Positions 1 through 13,139 of a stretch of 40,404 bases of DNA are shown here, piece by piece. A model generated the notes under the pieces. The model was not told where the DNA came from, did no database searches, and saw only the letters and a list, made by a program, of their open reading frames with translations. A program made the translations under genes and the position numbers. Source of the stretch: Diphasiastrum complanatum. Lineage: Eukaryota; Streptophyta; Lycopodiopsida; Lycopodiales; Lycopodiaceae. The stretch spans positions 1 through 40,404 of the forward strand of contig MU835276.1 of the NCBI GenBank assembly GCA_029204225.1, read 5' to 3'. Every line of letters starts with the position of its first letter. The first letter of the stretch is position 1.

Positions 1-113
1 ACCGTGGACGCACCCGTGCTTACACTGTGGGCAGCACCTTGCACAACGGTTGTCCTGACAAATCCTAAGACGTGGCCATCCCTGTGAGACTTGTGTAGCT
101 GACCGGCTAGTCG

Positions 114-125
114 GCTCTGATACCA
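114..125 (-). other. Primer-binding site of a minus-strand LTR element
   Basis: Read on the minus strand this is TGGTATCAGAGC, the complement of the 3' end of plant initiator tRNA-Met, which primes first-strand synthesis in most plant LTR retrotransposons. It lies two bases from the LTR edge at 128, the usual spacing. The element's internal region therefore runs left, out of the window; only about 113 bases of it are present and nothing codes there. Confidence 0.85.
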
Positions 126-127
126 CA

Positions 128-1045
128 TGTTGCGCCGACGCCTCAAAGGGGCGCTGGGACTTGAGCGGTTTCCCCAACACGCGCTTAAGTCTAACATTCA
201 TCCATCATGCACTTACGTAAAAGCCAACTCAGAAACGTAACAAGCTTAATTATTCGGACTTCAGAAAACTGGAATCCCAACCAACCCGAAAGCCAACTCA
301 GAATCCGTCCCCAAAGGTAACCAAAGGCAAAGACAAGCCACACATGAAACCCAAGGCATAGTAGTCGCCAAATTGACCAATTGGCATAGCGGCAAGCCAC
401 ACGTCGATGACGAGGATCCTTAGGCGCTGGCGACGCAAAAAGGTTGTAGTAAGGGTCCTTCCACTTGGACCAGTCCCCGAGGCGAAACCGAAATGGTAAT
501 CATCCCCAAGGATCAACTTTATTAGATTTGGAAGAGGTTACATTCATACATAGACTGACCGGTCTCGGGGCCACCAACACGTGCTGGGCATTGTGCCTGG
601 CTCGTGCTGGTAGAGGGAGCTGAGACCTGGCGACTGGATTCCTGGCGCTGGTTGAGCTGCCCAAGTTTCTGTCTGCCAGACTCCCCCTATAGTTCTGCTG
701 TGATTCGGCGCACTCCCTCTGGTTTGAAACATAGTGCTTTCTGGTAAAGCACGCTTTTTAGGACTTAGTTTTTATTTTGCTGATTAAGCCTGGCAAGCCT
801 GGCAGAATCAGTCTGGCTCCCGGACATGGGTCCCGGGAGTCATCCCGGCCGCAGAATCAACTTGCTTCCTGACTAGGCCATGACTCGAGCTCCAGAGCTA
901 GCTCATGACTTGTGACTACTTGACTGGCTCACCACAGGTCGGAGGCTCAGTCCTTGACGTTCTAACTTGCTCTGGGACCTTAGAGAGTGTCACCGCTTAG
1001 AGTCTTACAGGGCAGGCTGGGTGCACCCGAGTCAGCTTTACAACA
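128..1045 (-). mobile_element. 5' LTR of an LTR retrotransposon cut by the window edge
   Basis: The block opens with TGTTG and closes with CAACA, the inverted TG..CA ends of an LTR, and is followed on its left by a tRNA-Met primer-binding site. Length is 918 bp. Since the PBS is on the left, this is the 5' LTR of a minus-strand element. It has no long ORF of merit; the short ORFs inside show no known domain. It is more GC-rich than the other LTRs in the window, so it is a separate family. Superfamily cannot be told without the internal region. The right edge at 1045 rests only on the terminal motif. Confidence 0.7.
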
Positions 1046-1147
1046 CGTTCCCCCCCACAAAACCCTAAACAAAATGTAATCCTAAAATTCCCTGCTCTCT
1101 CTCACCTCCCTCCCTCTCCGCTCTCTCACCTCCCATCTCTCTCCTTC

Positions 1148-1325
<178 letters not shown>

Positions 1326-1522
1326 ATCCTTATAATTTGTCACATCTCCTACGTCGCTGCTCCAAAACGCAAACAGAATCTATCAATTCCGCTTATCTGC
1401 TCAGCTTTTAATAATCTTCACAACAAAACAAAAAAAACAACCAAAACTCTCCTTCAAACGTATCCCAAACCAAGCTATCTTTTTCTGCACATCATCACCA
1501 CTGAACTTGCACTACATCGATC

Positions 1523-1763
<241 letters not shown>

Positions 1764-1765
1764 AT

Positions 1766-1885
1766 GTTTCCAGACATTTCTAAAAGCACGTGTTCTCTCT
1801 CAAAAATCAATGTGTGCCTTTCAATCCATATCAATTGCCCTTCAAGTGGCCATCAAATACGTTCTAGGGCAAATGTGGACCAATG
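1766..1885 (+). repeat. Diverged repeat, copy 1 (pair with 2341-2470)
   Basis: It shares with 2341-2470 the ordered words AAAAGCACGT, TTCAA, CATCAAATACGTT and TAGGGCAAA. Both copies lie just right of a CT array, so the duplicated unit was probably CT array plus about 120 bp of unique sequence. Function is unknown. Confidence 0.7.
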
Positions 1886-1921
1886 AAATTCTAGAAAACC
1901 CATTTTGTCTAACTGGGGTGA

Positions 1922-2085
<164 letters not shown>

Positions 2086-2155
2086 CAATACCTCACTATA
2101 TCTCTAATTTTAACCTAAGAACCCCCAAAAAAATCCTATAAAAAAACCACGCACG

Positions 2156-2317
<162 letters not shown>

Positions 2318-2340
2318 GGATCTCTCCCTCTCAATATTTC

Positions 2341-2470
2341 TTTCTAGAAGTTTCCAAAAGCACGTTCTTTGAAGCAGGTTCTCTCTCTAACATGTTGCCC
2401 TTCAACTCCATTTCTATTGCATTTCAAGTGCCCATCAAATACGTTTTAGGGCAAACGTTGCCCAATTGTA
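2341..2470 (+). repeat. Diverged repeat, copy 2 (pair with 1766-1885)
   Basis: Second copy of the block at 1766-1885, more diverged and slightly longer, again following a CT array with the TA palindrome between. It ends where the family B LTR relic begins. Confidence 0.65.
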
Positions 2471-2900
2471 AGAAGATAGATTGATTCAGTAAGTAGCATG
2501 TACAAATCAGATGATAAGAGCACAAATCAATAGCGGATGAAACTGCGTACTCTAAACTATGTCTGAGTAACCGAAAAACTTTGTATGAGTTTGCTAGTAA
2601 GGAGTAAGCGCTAATAGCAATACTCTAATAGAGCTCTGAAAAACTTTCTAGAGACTATAGAAGTCTTTAATGATCAGCTATTTATACTAACGCAGTTTAA
2701 GCTCATCCGGTAGGACAATTAATCAGGTCGTAGATCACAATTGGTAGTTAGCCGTAATATGTGCTATCATATGTAAAAATTACAGCAAATAAGGATCCTA
2801 AAACACTTGAAATGATGAGGGAAACAATAGATTATGATTTCATAAGATTAGCACAAGTTGAACCATCAAAATCCATCAAAAATCTATGCTTGAACCTCAC
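2470..2900 (-). mobile_element. LTR relic of Copia family B
   Basis: On the minus strand a TATA box (TATAAATA, 2679-2686) is followed by sequence matching the R/U5 part of the family B LTR at 36255-37460 and the LTR ending at 33839. Shared words in order are ATTGCTATT, TCAGA.ATAG..TAGAGTAC, TTTGTACATGC and GAATCAAT. The similarity stops near 2470. The right-hand limit at about 2900 is a guess. No PBS or internal region is attached, so it is a truncated or solo LTR. Confidence 0.55.
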
Positions 2901-2959
2901 TAAATGGCCAAATCCTTGAAGAAGGCTTCACACGTGTGAAAGTACGGCCTCCCACAGTC

Positions 2960-3452
2960 TGAGTACTGTACACCAGACCTACATTCAATCCTATAATCAT
3001 TAGTAATCACAAGTACTCAAACAATTATGAACATAGAGAGCAATTGCACCATTATGAGAGAAAAAACATGAAATTGCTTGATTGATTTTGGTGAGATATC
3101 ATCACCTATATATACATGATCCATCACGGTTTTGGGCAGGTATGAGTAGCCCTAAACCTATTCCTAATGCTAATTTTGGTGGATCTTTCATCCCTACCAA
3201 GTTAGGGTTGGAATCTTGGAGATCCCTCAACAATGCAAAAATTACCAAAAATAGCTCCTATTTTTTCTCCCTTGTATCTAAGCATAATTTGGACTCATTC
3301 CAAAGGTTCTAACACTTAGGTCTACTTGAGAACATCCTTATGAATGGAATCCTATGCTATTTGGCACGTGTGACAAGCCACATCATGACCATCTAACTAT
3401 TTACAAGTCATATGACCAAAACTAGTCAAGCTAGAATTGTGAATTTTTAACA
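2960..3452 (-). mobile_element. Probable 3' LTR of the intact Copia element
   Basis: Reading the minus strand after the Gag-Pol stop codon there is a polypurine tract, then TGTTAAAAATTC, a typical LTR start. About 340 bases further is a TATA box (3107-3114 on the plus strand). So 3452 is the LTR edge. The other edge is not resolved; 2960 only marks the likely minimum. I could not find a matching copy right of the gene. Confidence 0.5.
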
Positions 3453-3463
3453 CTCCTCCTCAC
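3453..3463 (-). other. Polypurine tract of the intact Copia element
   Basis: GTGAGGAGGAG on the minus strand lies three bases past the stop codon and directly before the LTR start TGTTAAAA. It would prime plus-strand DNA synthesis. Confidence 0.75.
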
Positions 3464-3466
3464 TAT

Positions 3467-6400
3467 CTAGCTTGGTTCAATCATTGCTTTACTAATCACT
3501 CCAAGTGATGATCTGAAATTCATAAAAGGTGTCTTTTGAAGTGGTTTAGTAAGTAGATCAGCTACACATTCATTGCTTGGAACATGCTCCAAAGCAATCT
3601 CCTTGGCTTGCACCATTTCTCTCACAAAGTGATGGCATATCTCAATGTGCTTAGATCTTGCATGGAAGATTGGGTTAGATGCAAGGTGTTGGGCTGATAT
3701 ATTGTCATTGTAGATGATTGGTGCCTCCTCTGAATCCATGATCTTTAGTTCCACCAATAATCTCTTGATCCAAAGTACCTCCTTTGTAGTGGTTGTCAAA
3801 GCTTTGTACTCGGCCTCGGTTGAAGATAGAGATATAGTTTCTTGCTTTTTTGAAAGCCATGAAACCACACCTTCTCCTATGAAAGTTGAATAGGCACTTG
3901 TTGATTTCCTATCCCTCTTGTCCCCTGCAAAATCTGAATCACTAAATGCATGAAGGTTAATCACATCTCCTCTATATAGAATCCCAAAATCCAATGTACC
4001 CGAGATGTATCTTAGAATCCTCTTAGCCTTTTTCCAATGGATATTCAATGGCTTTTGCATGGATTGGCTCAACCTACATACACTAAAGCTAAGATCTGGT
4101 CTAGTTATAGTGATCCACATTAAGGAACCTATAAGTTGCCTAAACAAAGTGATGTCCATGAAGGATCTTTCATCATCTTCATTTGGCACTTTTACATCTT
4201 GCTCCATTGGTGTGTCAACACTTTTGCATACTTCCATCTTAAACTTCTTCAAAAGACTTTGAGCATAGTTTACTTGACTTATAAAGATAAAATCAGACCC
4301 TCTAAGCACTTCTATGCCTAAGATGAAGTGAAGACATCCTAGATCTACCATCTTGAACTCTAAGGATAGATCTATCTTGATTTTTTCAATACCATCAACA
4401 CTATTTCCACTAATGATGATGTCATCTACATAAATGAGTAAAAGTACAATACCAACATCATCAAACTTAATGTAAAGAGTAGGATCATATTCACTTTGAA
4501 CAAAAGAAAGTGAAATAAGATAGCAATGTAGTCTTGAATTCCAAGATCTCGAGGCTTGCTTCAAGCCATAGATGCTTCTTTGGAGATGGCATACTTTGTT
4601 CTCCATTCCATGCTTGATGAACCCTTGTGGCTGCTCCATATAGATATCTTCTTCCAAAAAACCATTCAAGAAAGCATTAGAGACATCCATTTGACATAGA
4701 ATCCATCCAAAATGTGATGCAAGTGCAATGATTAGCCTTATTGTGACCATCTTGGCCACGGGTGCAAAAGTTTCCTCATAGTCTATCCCTCTCTCTTGAG
4801 CATAACCTTTTGCAACTAATCTTGCTTTATGTTTGTTAACACTCCCATTTGCATTCAACTTAAGCTTGAAGACCCACTTGCATCCTATTACATTCCTTTG
4901 AGGTCTCTCAACAAGCAACCAAGTTTCATTCTCAATCAAGGCATCATACTCATCCAACATAGCTTTATACCATTCTTTGGAGTTCAATGCATCTTCAACA
5001 TTAGACGGTTCTTCAAAACTAGATAAAGCATAAGAAGTGGATGAGATACCCTCAACTTGCTGTCCTTTGCCTTGATATGTGAGCCTTGATGGCTCCACTT
5101 TTGCCCTTGAAGATCTCCTTGGTGTGATAGGTGGGTTTGGTGCTTGCTCCTCCATGAGCTCCTCCTCAAAACCAAGATCTTGCTCCTCGGCCATCTTCTT
5201 CTTGATTGTTGGAGCACTTGAGCCTTCTTCAAGCATATGCATATGATGTTCATCAAAGATGACATCCCTTGAAACAACAAATTTGTTCAAGGATGGGAGA
5301 TAGACTTTGTAGCCCTTGCTTGAGCTTGCATATCCAAGCATGATCCCTCTTGTGGAAGATGGATCCTCCTTGGTTCTTGTTTCCAATGGCACATGCACAT
5401 AACATATACACCCAAAAACTTTCAAGTGATTAAGATTGGGTTTCTTTCCATACAACATCTCATAAGGAGTTTTGCCTTCAATTGCTTTGCAAGACACCCT
5501 ATTCATCAAGTAGTTTGCACATACAAGAGACTCACCCCAAAAGGATTTGGGCAAACAAGCATCTAATCTTAAAGCCTTAGAACATTCACATAATGTTCTA
5601 TTCCTTCTTTCAGCAACTCCATTTTGTTGAGGAGTGTAAGGACAAGAAGTCTCTTTCTTGATCCCTTCCTCCTCACAAAAGGCCTTGAACTCATTGGAGA
5701 TGAATTCTCCACCATTGTCACTTCTAAGAATCTTGATGCTATGATTATGATGCTTTTCCACAAACAACTTGAACTTTACAAAAGTATCAAATACTTGAGA
5801 CTTGAAGGAAAGTAAGAACACCCAACAATATCTTGAGTAGTCATCAATGAAGGTTAAAAACATGGATGAACCTCCATTAGATTTGGTGCTAGCAATGTGC
5901 ACATCCGAGTGTTTGAGTTCAAGAGGATGAGATGACTTTGTGATGGAGTTAGGAAACACCTTCTTATGTGCCTTGGATAAGGCACAAGCTTCACAAACCT
6001 TGTCTTCCTTCCCAATAGACCTTGGTAGGCCTAAAGCATACTCCTCCTTGATCATAGCCTCCATGGAACCCGAGTTGACATGTCCAAGTCTTTTGTGCCA
6101 TAAAGTAAAGGTAGATATCTTGTTCTTCTCAGCCAACATGACAACATTAGTATCCACAAATGCATCCAACTTATAAAGTTTGCCAAGTATAGTGCCCTTA
6201 GCCACTATCTTACCCTTCTTCTTGATGAAACATTCATTTGAAGCAAAGTCAACATTGAAACCATTGTCTACCATTTGGCCAACACTTAGTAGATTCTTTG
6301 TTATTGTAGGAATGTACAAAACACCTTCTATGTTGATCTTTTTGGAAGATCCTAAGCAAAGGGGAATGCTACCAACTCCTTCAATCTTACAAGCTTCATC

Positions 6401-7435
6401 ATTTGCTGTATAGATAGACTTTATAGGTCCATCATAAGATAAGAGAGAAGAGAAAAACTCCCTTTTACTAGTCATGTGTGAACTAGCACCCGAGTCAATC
6501 CACCAAGGATCTTCTCCTTTGAAACTTGTTGAAGAAAATATGGACATCATGAGAGAGTCCTCATGTGAACTCTCCTCCTCCTCCTCTTTGCTCATGTTGG
6601 CTTGGCTTTGATCTTGCTTCCTCTTGAAGCATTCCGAGGCATAATGCCCCATCTTGCTACAATAGTAGCACTTCACCTTTGATTTGTCCTTCTTGACTTT
6701 GGTGGTTGATGGAGATGCCTTTGGGGGTCCTTCTTGATCCTCAAGCTTTGTAGACTTCTTGAATGTTGATCCTTTGGCTTTGGACTTGCCTTTGCCTTTG
6801 GTGAAGAGAGCTTGGTCATCTCCACCTTGGATGGAAAGCCTATCCATCCTCTCTTGCATTTGGCTCCTTCTTGATTCCTCGGCCATGAGTGTGCCTTGGA
6901 GTTCTTCAAGTATGGGTAGCTTACCCATAATTGCATATCCCTGAACCAAATTGTCAAATTCAAAGCTTAGTCCATTCAATATGAGTTGAACAAGCTCTTC
7001 ATCCTTGATAGGGTCACCTATAAAGGCTAGCTCTTTGTTCAATTCCTTTACTCTTAGGACAAAAGTATGTGCACTCTCTCCTTTCTTTTGATAGCTTCTA
7101 TAGATTTGATTCTTCAAAGCTAACATTATAGTTTGGTTCTTGGATTCATAGACCTTTTGCAAAGTCTCCCAAGCATCTTGAGCTGAAGTGCAATCTCCTA
7201 CCTCTCTTAAGAGTTCATTTGCAACATTCATTTTTATGCAATGTAGTGCAACATTGCACCTCTTGATGTATTTGGCTTTTTCTTGAGGATGAATAGGTTC
7301 ACCCTCCTTACCATTTACAATTTCCATCAGATCTTGCATGATCATGATAGATTCCATTCTAACTTTCCATATGGAATAGTTAGTTTTGTTGAGCCTTTCA
7401 TTAGTATCCAAAAGATATGCATTTATAGATGCCAT
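3467..7435 (-). CDS. Intact Ty1/Copia Gag-Pol polyprotein, 1322 aa
   Basis: A single uninterrupted frame carries the whole Copia set in Copia order. The capsid part occupies about residues 1-240 (NYSIWKVRME start, UBN2 type). A CCHC zinc knuckle (CYYCSKMGHYASEC) lies near 255. Protease has DSGASSHM near 311. The integrase zinc region has HKRLGHVN and CEAC; its core has Asp in HSDV near 509, Asp in RSDNGGEF near 573 and Glu in AERRNRT near 608. Reverse transcriptase is at about 825-1060 with YVDD near 1000. RNase H has SDSDFAGD near 1165 and STEAEY near 1207, ending at LLTKPLQ. Length is normal for the superfamily. The products would package RNA, copy it and insert the DNA. The frame is fully open, which suggests a young or recently active insertion. 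One oddity is HSDVHIAST where relatives have a CGP motif after the first Asp. The stop codon nearly touches the polypurine tract. No 5' LTR or tRNA-Met PBS was found upstream. Confidence 0.97.
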   Translation of the reverse strand: MASINAYLLDTNERLNKTNYSIWKVRMESIMIMQDLMEIVNGKEGEPIHPQEKAKYIKRCNVALHCIKMNVANELLREVGDCTSAQDAWETLQKVYESKNQTIMLALKNQIYRSYQKKGESAHTFVLRVKELNKELAFIGDPIKDEELVQLILNGLSFEFDNLVQGYAIMGKLPILEELQGTLMAEESRRSQMQERMDRLSIQGGDDQALFTKGKGKSKAKGSTFKKSTKLEDQEGPPKASPSTTKVKKDKSKVKCYYCSKMGHYASECFKRKQDQSQANMSKEEEEESSHEDSLMMSIFSSTSFKGEDPWWIDSGASSHMTSKREFFSSLLSYDGPIKSIYTANDEACKIEGVGSIPLCLGSSKKINIEGVLYIPTITKNLLSVGQMVDNGFNVDFASNECFIKKKGKIVAKGTILGKLYKLDAFVDTNVVMLAEKNKISTFTLWHKRLGHVNSGSMEAMIKEEYALGLPRSIGKEDKVCEACALSKAHKKVFPNSITKSSHPLELKHSDVHIASTKSNGGSSMFLTFIDDYSRYCWVFLLSFKSQVFDTFVKFKLFVEKHHNHSIKILRSDNGGEFISNEFKAFCEEEGIKKETSCPYTPQQNGVAERRNRTLCECSKALRLDACLPKSFWGESLVCANYLMNRVSCKAIEGKTPYEMLYGKKPNLNHLKVFGCICYVHVPLETRTKEDPSSTRGIMLGYASSSKGYKVYLPSLNKFVVSRDVIFDEHHMHMLEEGSSAPTIKKKMAEEQDLGFEEELMEEQAPNPPITPRRSSRAKVEPSRLTYQGKGQQVEGISSTSYALSSFEEPSNVEDALNSKEWYKAMLDEYDALIENETWLLVERPQRNVIGCKWVFKLKLNANGSVNKHKARLVAKGYAQERGIDYEETFAPVAKMVTIRLIIALASHFGWILCQMDVSNAFLNGFLEEDIYMEQPQGFIKHGMENKVCHLQRSIYGLKQASRSWNSRLHCYLISLSFVQSEYDPTLYIKFDDVGIVLLLIYVDDIIISGNSVDGIEKIKIDLSLEFKMVDLGCLHFILGIEVLRGSDFIFISQVNYAQSLLKKFKMEVCKSVDTPMEQDVKVPNEDDERSFMDITLFRQLIGSLMWITITRPDLSFSVCRLSQSMQKPLNIHWKKAKRILRYISGTLDFGILYRGDVINLHAFSDSDFAGDKRDRKSTSAYSTFIGEGVVSWLSKKQETISLSSTEAEYKALTTTTKEVLWIKRLLVELKIMDSEEAPIIYNDNISAQHLASNPIFHARSKHIEICHHFVREMVQAKEIALEHVPSNECVADLLTKPLQKTPFMNFRSSLGVISKAMIEPS

Positions 7436-8802
7436 CTAGTCTCCTAATCAAGGACTTGACACAAATGAAGGTTACTTCTATTGATTTGATTGAAGGTCTA
7501 CCTTATCCCACTTCTTAGGGACCTGAAAAGATCAGTAATAGACTTCCTATAAAGATCTAAGAATGATCTCTAACAAAATCAAATCATAGAATACTAGAAA
7601 CAATGCACTTGCTTGATTGAAGTAGACAATACTAGGGTTTTGGAAACTCTATAAAAGGATGTAACTCATGGAGAGACACATCTTCTCTCTTCTCTCTCTC
7701 ATTTCATCATTATACATGGTTCTCTTTGGGTTCTACTACTCATTGGTGCACTATCTTGGTGTTATCTTGCAATTCTATGTGTAGAATGATCATTTGTTGC
7801 TATTTTCAGTTTCACACGTGTGAAATACAGTAGGGTACTGTAATTGTACGGACAACAAACATATTTTATGTTTTGGTTCATGTTTGATCAATATCTCTTA
7901 GAGTTTGCATCTCATTTTGTATGTAGATGCTGATTTTTCTACATTGGCAGGATTGTTGGTTTGCTCCTTATTGTAACCAAAGATTTGGGACATGGATTGG
8001 ATCTTGAATGATCTGAAATTCTTCACAGAAACGACAAATAGAAAAAATAAAATAAAATTGGAGGAATTTACAGAAGTAAATCTATTGTATTGAGCTCAAA
8101 GAACTGAGCACTTTTTGCTCGTGCAGTACTGAAATCCGGGATCATATAAAAAAGTTATGGAAGTTTGAAAAACTTGGTGGAGAACAAGAAATGAACGAAC
8201 TTAGAAATAAAATTGTCATGTGCCAACCTTAGCATTCAAACATCTAATCCATTCATTAAACACCAAATTACAATGGAAATGCAAGAAATCAAGAAATTAG
8301 TCAAAAATCAAGAAGTTAGCTAAAAGTAGCAAAACTTCACGAAATTAGGCAAAGTAAGGTATCTTTATTCATGATTATTGATCATTCACATGATAGGGGC
8401 CTAATTCTAGAGCATGATCATAGCTCTCATGTGATTTTAGGCACATGAACCACTTTCTTCATCAAGAAAGGTCTCAAAGAGAAGCTCCAAGAACTCAAAA
8501 TTACAAAATGAACAATAGCCTCCAAATTTAGCACGATCTCAGCTATTTATAGTGGTCATTTGTGCCTCTACTATGAGTTTGGGGCCTTATTTAACTAAAT
8601 TGGGCCTTACAACCATTATTATTGTTCCGCTATTCTCAATTCTAGCGAGGTTGTTTGAACCACTTTATTAACTGTCCTATTGACTAGTTCTAATCTAATT
8701 TAGCTCCATGGCTATATCTGGCAATTTTAGTAAGCTCATGGGCTAATTACATGTAGCACATGACATGACTGATCCATAACAAATGCAAAAGTCCATAGTA
8801 GC
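7436..8802. other. Non-coding region between Copia elements; promoter-like sites
   Basis: No ORF of merit. Two core-promoter-like sites stand out. CTATAAAAGG near 7653 on the plus strand is followed by a CT-rich leader. TATTTATA at 8544-8551 is a TATA box on the minus strand in a GATCTCAGCTATTTATA context, like the family B LTR relic at 2679. Either could be an LTR fragment, the second perhaps left from the 3' end of copy A1, but no LTR ends could be fixed. Confidence 0.35.
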
Positions 8803-11332
8803 TCAAAGATATCTCATGACTCTGATAAGAGCCTTCCAATGTGTTACACCAGAGTTGGTCATATACTAACTTAGGAAGCTAATTGCAAAAGCTATGTCTG
8901 GTCTGGTACAGATCATTGTGTACATAAGAGATCCTATTATCAAATGATAAGGATACTCACGCATTTGCTCCTCTTCGATTGTTCGGGGACACTGGTCCTT
9001 CGACAATTTGAGACCTAGTTCCATTGGTGAGAGAGCTAACTTGCAATTAACCAGATTATATCTGACTAACATGTAATGTAGATCAACTTTCGATTTCTGT
9101 CTCTGTGGATTTGTATACCAAGGCATAAATGAGCTTCGCCCAGAACGGCCATGTCAAATTCAGAAGATAACATTGACTTGCCTTTTTATCAGATCAATAC
9201 TGTTGCTGAAGAGCAATGTGTTGTCCACATACAAAGTGATAATGATAAAAGATTGTTGCACAGTCTTGAAGTAAACGTTTGAATCTGAAGAGCTAGGTGT
9301 GTAGCCGTGATCAATAAGAAAAGTATTGATCCTTTGAAACCAAGCTTGAGCAGATTGCTTCAAGCCATAAAGTGCTTTATAGAGTTTATACACATGATTG
9401 TGTTTACCCTTGATAATATAACCTTCGTGTTGCACCATGTAAATGTCTTCTTCAATAACTCCATTGAGATATGTTGTCTATACATCCATTTGATGTATTT
9501 CCAAATCTGCTACAGTAGCAAACAATAATAAAAGTCAAATAGAAGAATGCTTGATTACTAGACTGAAAGTCTTAGTGTAATCAACATTGTATACCTGAGA
9601 AAATCCTCTGGCAATAAGTCGGGCTTTTCTTCTGTTGATGCTTCCGTCTGCTTTGTACTTGAACTTTGAAAATCCATTTGCAATCAACTACGTTTCTGCT
9701 AGCAAGTAATTCGACAATCGTCCATGTCTAGTTCTTGTTAAGAGATGAATACTCTTTATCCATAGCTTCTTTCCAGAGATCGAAATCTGGCTGACTGAGT
9801 GCCTCTTCGACAGTCGTCAGCTCATGAATAAGATAGGCTGCAGACTAAAAAATATACTTGATAGGTGGTCTACTAACTCTTGTCGATCTTCTGAGTGATA
9901 GAGGAAGTTGATCATTTTCATCATGTTGTAGTTGCTAAATTGCAACATCATCATTTTCAGATTCGCCATTGATGTGTTGTTCGTCGAAAATAGATGATAG
10001 GAATAGTCGACTGAAGAACTGAAAAATTTGATATGTCGAACGAGTCAGACAAGTCGGCTACATGGGCACTGCCTTTTCCTGTGAGGCCGATAAACTGATC
10101 TTCGATGAAGATGACATCCAGACTAGTGAATATCTTCAAATCGCTGGGATCGAACAACTTATAGGCTTGATCTGAAGTAGTGTAGCTGGTGAAAATACAT
10201 TTGATACTCTGGAAGTCGAGCTTTTTCAAGAGATCATGAGGAATCTGTGCATAAGCAGTACATCCAAAAACTTGTAAGTTTGATAAAGAAGGTTTGGTAC
10301 CTGTCCAAACTTCGAATGGTGTTTTGTCTGAGAGACCTTTAGTAGGACATTTGTTCTGAATATAGGTTTCTGTTGAAACAGCAAGGACTTTGGAAGTGTC
10401 ACATGTGATAACATGCACTTTGCCGATTCAACTAAGGTTCTGTTCTTTCTCTCAGCAAGACCATTTGACTGAGGCGAATAGGAGATAATGTATTGTTGTT
10501 CAATGTCATTGTTAAGGCAATACTCCTTGAATTTAGTAGAGATGTATTCTCCCCCATTGTTGGACCTCAGTGTTTTGATTCATTTACCAATCTGATTTTC
10601 TGCATGCTCTTTGAATTGTCTGAACTTGATGAAAGCTTCTGATTTTTGTTTAATGAAGTAAACAGTTGTTTTTCGAGAGAATTTGTCAATAAAGGTAATG
10701 AAATACTTTGCATCTAACAATGATGGAGTTTGCATAGGTCCACATATATATGAATGAACAACATCTAACATACCTTTTGCTACATGCCTATGACTCGATC
10801 TAAAAGGAATCCTAGTCTGCTTTCCAAGGATGTAGACATGGAGATCGACTTTACCATAAGGATAGTCGAGATTAAGTACTAGGGATTGTTTGGACATGTT
10901 CAAAACATATGCATAATTCAAGTGTCCTAAGCGATGATGCCATAATAATGGTTTATTGACAAGAACAGAGGTTTTCAAATCTTGACTAGAATCAGAATAA
11001 CAATGTGCCAATCTATATAAGTATCCATGCCTTCTGCCGAGTGCAAGGATCTTATTAGTCCTATCGATAATTCGACATTGATCAGACTCAAACTCCACCT
11101 TATGACCTAAATCTGTAATTCTACTTACTGATAACAGCTTTGTAGAGAGTTTAGGAATATACATGACTTATGACAGTAGTTTGAATTGATCATGCTGGAA
11201 TCTTAATCTTACAGTACCTTCGCCTTCGATAGTGTGAGTGCTATCATCACCAAGATGAACATACTTCTTTGTGTTGTAAGGCGTATAGGATTGGAATATC
11301 TCACAATGATTGGTCATATGTTATTTACTAAA
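8803..11332 (-). pseudogene. Copia family B relic A1 (protease to reverse transcriptase)
   Basis: Minus-strand Pol pieces in several frames. They begin at a degraded protease end (HMTNH, near 11325) and continue through pre-integrase (LWHHRLGHLNYA) and an integrase core at 10580-11164. The integrase C-terminal part (CPTKGLSDKTPFEVW) is at 9957-10418. Reverse transcriptase pieces are at 9160-9438 (YGLKQSAQAW, and YVDN instead of YVDD) and 8866-9126 (CTRPDIAFAI). It fades out at HWKALIRVMRYL near 8810. Gag and RNase H are missing, and stops and frameshifts separate the blocks. The changed YVDD Asp alone should kill the polymerase. Confidence 0.9.
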
Positions 11333-11639
11333 ATTAGTAGTTAAAATGGAGAGTGAAATATGAAGCCAAATCAATGAGGACATACCCCCTCTGATATACA
11401 TTGAATATAGCAGTTTAAAATTGTCACCTTTTTGTGAATGGTCAATAAACTAGTTGAGTTTCTCTATGACGACTAAATTTCCATTGACTTTCAATGTAGT
11501 TAATTCTGTCGTGGGTGTCACTCAGTATCCACATGTCCCATTAATTGATTGTGGTCTAAGTGTCAACTTCAAATGAATTTCAGTAAACTAACTAGTTCGA
11601 TCATAACTTTCGAGTTCAACTAGCTACGCATCAATATAC

Positions 11640-11860
11640 TACAAGCTTATAATGCACTTACTATATCATTGAGATAAATTATAACAATGCATTCACATTC
11701 ATCTTGATAATGTGTAGGGATTTCTTTGCCCTCTTATCATACCTCAATTGCTCTTGAGGTGCCAAAAGTCTCTCCTCCACACCTACAACAATATCCATCA
11801 ACTCATTCATCTCTAGCAAGGACTCCATCCTCACCTTCTAAGTTGAATAATTGCTTGATG
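11640..11860 (-). pseudogene. Copia gag fragment
   Basis: On the minus strand this reads VRMESLLEMNELMDIV, then PQEQLRYDKRAKKSLHII and KMNV, with a stop in place of the Trp before KVRME. It matches the first 70 or so residues of the intact element's Gag (KVRMESIMIMQDLMEIV, PQEKAKYIKR, KMNV) rather than family B Gag. It is therefore a separate relic lying next to A1, not A1's own gag. Confidence 0.75.
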
Positions 11861-13130
<1,270 letters not shown>

Positions 13131-13139
13131 TGTGCATGT

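Noticed and set aside
1060-1068. Telomere-like AAACCCTAA
   Set aside because: A single unit; such telo-boxes occur by chance and in promoters, and there is no array.
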